A DNA stretch of 64,000 bases. Source: Camellia lanceoleosa (lineage: Eukaryota > Streptophyta > Magnoliopsida > Ericales > Theaceae). The stretch covers positions 2,852,001-2,916,000 of the forward strand of contig CM045758.1 in NCBI GenBank assembly GCA_025200525.1. The letters are read 5' to 3'. A model generated the notes under the pieces. The model was given only the letters and a program-made list of their open reading frames with translations, searched no databases and had not been told where the DNA came from. Below, piece by piece: positions 57,757 through 64,000 of the stretch. Position numbers and translations under genes: made by a program. Each line of letters opens with the position of its first letter. Position 1 is the stretch's first letter.

Positions 57757-60738
57757 AAGGAAACGCAAACCCATATCATCCACACACATAAAGAATTACA
57801 TGCCTAGAATCAAACCATGACAAAATTGGACTTTCAACATGTTTAACTAATAAAGATAAAAACACATTAGCATGTTTTATAGACCAAAAGAGAAATAGTT
57901 GTATAACCTAATTAGCATAATCCACAAATCTAAAAGTAAATATTTGAAATCCAATACACAAAGCGAAAGAAAAAGAAAAGAAATCTCTCTTAAATTAGCA
58001 AAAACTTTAGTCTTCCACAGGGATCGGTTAGTGCCCTGTTGATTTCTTATAATTTATTTTTCAAACTCTTGCAGGAACCTTTTAATTCCACAACCTTTGT
58101 TGATTCCATAAAAAAAAAAAAAAAAAAATAGGAGTATGATGCTTTATCAATCATGACTCACATCAGCTTATAACTTCTGCGTATATCACTTGCATAAGAT
58201 AATGAAATTTTACAATGTTTTCTTGCCTACATAATACTACTATGGAGGGAAATTATCTCAACAATCTCAATTTGGAGTTAGCGTCCATGTCATGTACTTG
58301 CCATAAGCGGTTTTAGTTTTTCTACATAGAAACAATTTACAAAATATATGGAGCTCAACTGTTCATAAACTTCAGGGGTGTGTAAAATTAGGGCTTTCTG
58401 CTATATGAGAACAATGGTTAGATTAAGTAAAATCATGCGAATGCAGTTAAAAATCTTGATCAAAGCTGAAGCATGTATATAAATAAATGTGTTTACCCTT
58501 AGCTATGTTGCATGAGGCTAAGATGGTAGTTATGCGATGGTTGAGATGGGGAGTGGGGTTACTCTGATTGTTGCAATCAAGATGTCGACAAAGGGTCGCT
58601 AAGGAGGAAGGAAGCGAGATGGTTGTGAGGAGTGTTGGTGTTTTGCGAAAAGGAAGAGGCAAATCACTCTTTGTGGTCATGGTGGAGAAATCTGTGTACA
58701 TCAACATGTTTTGTAAACCAAAAGAGAAATAGTTGTATAACCTAATCAACATAATCCACAAATCTAAAAGTAAATATTTGTAATCCACTACACAAATTGA
58801 AGGAAAAAAGAAAAAGAAGAAAAGAAATCGCTCTAGGAAAAAAGAAAAAGAAATCTCTCTAAGAAAAAGAAAGCCCTAATTTAAGTGTAGAAGATAAGGC
58901 GAAAATGGCCAAATAATGTTTCATAGTAGCGGAAGCAAAACAATTCCAAACCAAAAATTAGTATGTGAACACAATTTACAAACCAAACCAATATGAAGGA
59001 CTCATATAATTTTGATGCTCATATAATTTCCTAAAATGAGAATAAAACTACACAATTGAGAAAACTCAGTTTGATCCAACTTTATAGACTCACACATATA
59101 TTCAAGAACGATCACCGTAGAGTTCTATTTAAAAAATAGCAAAGGAAGCTAAGTAGAATATATTTAGTTTCCTTTGCCTTTGTCGGACTGGGAAGAAACA
59201 GAGGGTGGGAAGGCAAGTAAAGCAATAATGTAATTGGCAATTCTAAAGCAATAAGATACACCCGACAACAACATTTTATAAATAATAATGAAGGCAACTG
59301 AAGCAACATTGTAAATAATGTTAGGATCAAAATGTAACTGAAATTTGTGAAGGACAAAATTTAAATAAAATAAAACAACAAGAACATTCAAACACATGAC
59401 AGCTTGATTAATTGTTAAGTAGAATGAGGAAATTAGGCTCTTGTTCATTCCACTCTCAAACGGATCCTAAAACAACCAAAATAAAAATGAAGAAACTGAT
59501 AGCAAAATAGGTTTAATAGTTAGCAATAAAACAGAGAGAGAATGGAAGAGGCAAAACAAACAGACACAGCCCAAGAAATTCTAAACAAACCCCAAGAATT
59601 CCATGACTAAACCTTTGGATCATATAGGAAAGTAAAATTTTCCATAAACTACAGACTACCTGCAAGATGCATTATGGTCCAAAATGAATTAAAATAAATC
59701 AAAATGGGTGATCAAGGGCCTTAATCTCATAGGTTACAGTTTATATCCATGACAGTAATGCCTTTACATGCAGTAAACCAATGTAATGTGTTGTGCTATT
59801 TCCATTCTTTTCTCACCCCTTACAATCCAACCAAAGGCTTATATATTTTTATAACCTCAAAATAGCAAGAAAGCTGCAAGTTTTATAATATTAAAAAAAA
59901 AAACAGTTGGTACAAACATGCAAAGAAAGACAGCAAAAGAAATTTGAAGTGGACAGACACCCAAAAGAGTCACACAACATAGCACAATTTTTTTTTTCTT
60001 TTGAAAGAGTAAAAAGTGAATTCACAGGAAGAAACAAAATTCTATGAAACTCAAATGAAACACCAATTTATTAATAACCCAAATAAACTCCAAATTCAGC
60101 ACTTCAACAACACCAATTTACCAGCACTTCAACTAAACCTGCAATTTTGGCAACAGCCCCACCCAAAAGCTTCATAGTAAAACAATCCAATTCCAACCCC
60201 AAAATAGAACATTTCACAACACCAACACTTAAAAAAAATAATAATAATAAAATATGGAAGAAGTCAGACTTCACATACAATTACTCAATTACTTCTTTTT
60301 TTACTCAATTACTCTTCATACTTTTTTTTTTTTTTTTTTTTTTTGCAGAAAATGTGAGCATAGCTATTCCACAAAGAACCAAAAAGAAATAGAGATAGAG
60401 AGAAAGAGAAATCAAATTACTTGGTTAACATGGGTTAAATCCCTCGAACAATTCGATTCTTTCCCAACAGCAAGAACACCACAATTTTCCCAGCAATGAC
60501 ACCACAATTTTCACAACAACAGCAGTACCACAATTGGTTAATGCTAGGGAAGCAAACACAACCATTAGAGCTGAAAAAAACAGAGAGAGAAGGGAAAAGG
60601 CAGAAAAAGATTGAATCCCCAAGTGGAAAACCGGGTTGAAGAAGCGAAATAAACCCAGTTGAGAGAGAGAATGGCAGCCCAAATCTATATAATAAAGTAC
60701 TTCTCAAGATATATCCATAACATCAAACCTAAAATGGA

Positions 60739-60797
<59 letters not shown>
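60739..60797 (+). repeat. (TAA)n microsatellite, longer allele
   Basis: About 20 TAA units, counterpart of 21984-22028. Confidence 0.95.
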
Positions 60798-60799
<2 letters not shown>

Positions 60800-63700
60800 T
60801 CAATAAAAAGTACTTTAATTCATAACATAAATCGGTGTCCTTTGTTGCATGCCACTGTCAATATCTAGCTGCAAGCACATTGCTATAATTTCTAATGGAT
60901 TAAGAAAATATGGTCCATTGCCAACATTTAGTGCCTTACTGAATAGAAGAAGAAATATTAGAAAGAGTTTCCGTGGGGACGAGACACAGATCAACATTTA
61001 GTGTCTCAGCTAGATAGTACCCATAAAGTAATGATTATTGGAAAGAGTCTCCAAAATACTGGAAAAAGTTTCCAAAATAGTACACATAAAAATTCATACT
61101 ACTATTCTTCAAGACTAAAGTAATGATTATTGCAACACCCCTATTAGCTTACACAACGAATGAAAGTAATAGACTACGAACAAAATAGGGCTTCAATGCT
61201 TACATATTGACAACAATGAGTTCCTTTACTTGACCATGACACCACAATCTATTATTGTTCAAATGTTTCTATCCAAAAACATTAGCGTTCTCATCACCTA
61301 TAAGACCAAAAACTATATCGAAGTTTAGCAACTTAATCATTCTCGAACCAAAATAGTTTATCAAAACATACTCATTCTAAATCATCATCCTTCACATAGT
61401 TGGCCAAATTTTATTTTATGTTTTTCTCTTTAATGATTATTTGGAGATTGTGCCTCATCCAGAACTCAAAGGTTAACTTTTCTCCAATTTTGCTCTTTAT
61501 TTTTAATGACAAAAGTTGTTAAATATGTTGGAATTTGGATGGATGTATATGTTATAATCTATCTTCTTCCTCAATCTGTGTACAATAAACCCAGTTTAAA
61601 CCCAGATAAACAATCAAACCTTGAAGCCTCAGGGAAGGTGAGAGAACAATCGCAACATCGAACAACTCCTTCCCAACAAAACAAAATTAAAAAAATACAA
61701 ATTTTCTAACACAAACATTCTAACACAAATTTTCTGAAAAAACAAAGAATGCTCTAAGGTTGAGAATTTAACTGGATATTTAAAAATAAAAATAAAAAAC
61801 CATTACCGTTTTTTGAATCAAAAACAGAATCATTATACTATATTTTGAATCAAAACAATTTACCCCAATCAAAACATTACTATTTACCCCAATCTATCAA
61901 AAATAGATAATATTTTTTGAATCAGAACAACCATGAGCAACCATGAAACAAACTCAAAAACATCACCAATCTATCAGTGGAAGTTTCCAGTCAAAGCCAG
62001 TCAAAATTAAGGTTTTAGCAACATCTGTTATTGTCAAATTTTAGTTCCAAAACTGAATCTAAACATTAGCGTTGGCCAACAGAAAGATACTGTAAACAGA
62101 AAGATATGCATCAACTCCGGTTCACCAGAGAAAATGCATTCCAAAGGGACAAATAAACATTGTTGTGTGGAAACCTCAATCTTTGGGGGGTTGTCCCCAC
62201 AATGTAATTGGCGGCCCTCACTCTGGGGAATTCATCTAGATACCAAAAAATATTAAACTACGGTTCCGTCAAGTAAACAGGAAAACCGGATGCCAACCAT
62301 AACTCATTCTTGCAAAGCCATCTTTTTCAGAGACAATAACTAATTAATTTCTCAAATCAAAATGTCACTCAACAAAAGACAATATGATAATAATTATAAA
62401 GGAAATATGTCATAGTTGAACAAAAAGATAAGGAATAAGTGTGCGTATATGCTTTGCTAAAGAAACAACAGGAATTCACATGTAAATGAATAAAAGAAAA
62501 TCCAAACTGAAATCAGTAAAAAATAAGAAAAAATAACACTTGCCCTCAATGAACACATTACCACTCTTAAAAAAAAAAAAAATGGATAACGCAAACAGCT
62601 TATACATTTTCAAAAACCTTCTTCCCTTATTATAATGTTCATAAACCATTGATACATTTTCAAAAACCTTCGTGTTGGCATTGAAACAAAAAATAATGTT
62701 CATAAACACTCTTCATTATTTTTAAATAATTATCACTGACTTGCAACTCATGAAATCACTACCTCTAGTCTTCTTTAAAATATATGTAACTCAAAGAATC
62801 CAACCCCCTACAATATGTCATTCACAACTCAAATATACATAAATCTGCATTATAATATAAGGAAAGAGTAATTATACCAATTGAGCTAAACATAAAGCTT
62901 CAAAATCACTTGCTTTGATTATTGTCTTCTTTTTTTTTAAAATATTTATTCTATGTCAATAACATAAAATGTACAATATGAATTCACTTTTCTCTTATCT
63001 AAAATTGAAGTGAATTCTGAAGTATACAACCGAAACCCTATAAACTGCTTGCAATCAGTCAACGACTCAAATCTACATAAAGTACCCTTTTTTTTAGCAG
63101 TATAATTAAAAAGAATTCTTTCTCAAAACACCAACCTTCCTTTTTAGCTCATTAACATAACAATTCTCCAAAAAAAATAATAATAAATAAAAGACAATGA
63201 CCCAAAAATCAATACGACATTACAGCATACTCACTTTTATTATTCTTTTTTCAATCACAACTCAAATCTACATAATATGCATCACAATTATAACATACGG
63301 AAAGAGTAATAATACCAACTGAGCTAAACACAGAGCTCCAAAATCACTTGCTTTGATCCTCCATTTTTTTATTTTTTTTTTATATGCCAATAACATAAAA
63401 TATACGACGCCAATTCGTGTGAGTTCAAAACCCTAGTAACTCAAATCTACATAAAGCTTCCTTTTTTGTGCAGTATAATTAAAAAAATCAAAACGTAAAG
63501 AATTCAATTCATTCTCAAAACACCAAACTTCCTTGTTCGCTCATTAACATAAAAATTCTCCATTGGAAAAAAAAGAAAAGAAAAGAAAAGGACAATGACC
63601 CAAAAATCAATACTGACATTACAACTTCAACATAAATGCATACTGACTCCAATTCTATGTCAATAACATAAAATGTACAATGCGATATGGCTTTTTGTAA

Positions 63701-64000
63701 TCTAAAATTGAAGCGAGTTCAAGGGTATCGAATCAAAACCCTGGTAACTCAAATCTTAAAGCTTCCTTTTTTTCCTTTCTTTTTTTGTGCAGTATAATTA
63801 ACAAAATCAAAACAAAAAGAATTCAATTCATTCTCAAAACCCCAACCTTCCTTGTTAGCTCATTAACATAAGAATCTTCCATAAACAATAATAATAATAA
63901 AAAAAAACAATAACCCATAAATCAATATCAATATAAATGCCTACTACCTCCATTCTTCTTTTTTTCAATCACAACACAAATCTAAATAAATATGCATAAT

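Larger units (their letters stand above)
39052..64000. repeat. Copy B of the duplicated block
   Basis: Second copy of 1-25190 on the contig after the N gap, cut by the end of the window at the position matching 25190. Many stretches are nearly identical to copy A, for example 59000-60480. Others, mostly over transposons, carry clustered changes at CAG/CTG sites (39.1-40.9, 50.7-51.5, 53.0-55.4, 55.9, 56.7, 58.0-58.7 kb). Those changes break motifs that are intact in copy A, such as the FADD motif of the LINE, so copy A is the better reference sequence. Confidence 0.95.

Overview
This is nuclear DNA of a flowering plant, almost certainly a eudicot. It is AT-rich, its introns follow GT-AG, and it is packed with plant transposon families (hAT, Mutator-like, CACTA, Helitron, RTE LINE, tRNA-derived SINE). 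The recognisable host genes are plant genes: CLAVATA2, a BZW2/eIF5-mimic gene, a Di19 fragment and a plant NOPCHAP1 (DUF4598) homologue. The species cannot be named from the window. I see no organellar or bacterial genes, no tRNA or rRNA genes and no CRISPR array.

Layout. Positions 1-36940 are one contig, 36941-37040 are exactly 100 N (a scaffold join), and 37041-64000 are a second contig. Positions 1-25190 (copy A) and about 39052-64000 (copy B) are the same ~25 kb region in the same order and orientation. Each copy holds, in order: a promoter stretch; a ~4.7-4.8 kb hAT-like element with an 8-bp target duplication; the five-exon NOPCHAP1-like gene; a row of DNA transposons including a gene-fragment-carrying Mutator-like element; a decayed RTE LINE; a SINE with 17-bp target duplications; LTR-like and Helitron sequence; a CACTA-type element; and a long AT-rich stretch. 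The copies differ by MITE presence/absence, microsatellite lengths and point changes, so they are either two haplotypes placed in tandem by scaffolding or a real recent duplication.

Only contig 1 continues past the duplicated block. There it carries, all on the minus strand, a Di19 5' fragment (25.4-25.8 kb), a CLAVATA2-like receptor gene (27.2-29.6 kb, two frameshifts as assembled) and the 3' two thirds of a BZW2-like gene (32.1-36.9 kb), which runs into the gap and has many frameshifts. These genes have unrelated roles: box C/D snoRNP assembly, meristem peptide perception, translation-initiation control and drought response. They do not form a functional cluster.

The most striking signal is not a gene. 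In patches of copy B, mostly over transposons, CTG and CAG sites of copy A are replaced by CG-containing strings (CTG to ACG, CAG to CGA/GCG/CGAG). This is the reverse of deamination. I read it as consensus error at CHG-methylated cytosines in long-read basecalling, not as biology. I found no convincing undescribed molecular system. The best biological leads are the hAT insertion between the NOPCHAP1 promoter and its start codon, and one host gene fragment that appears inside two different transposon contexts.
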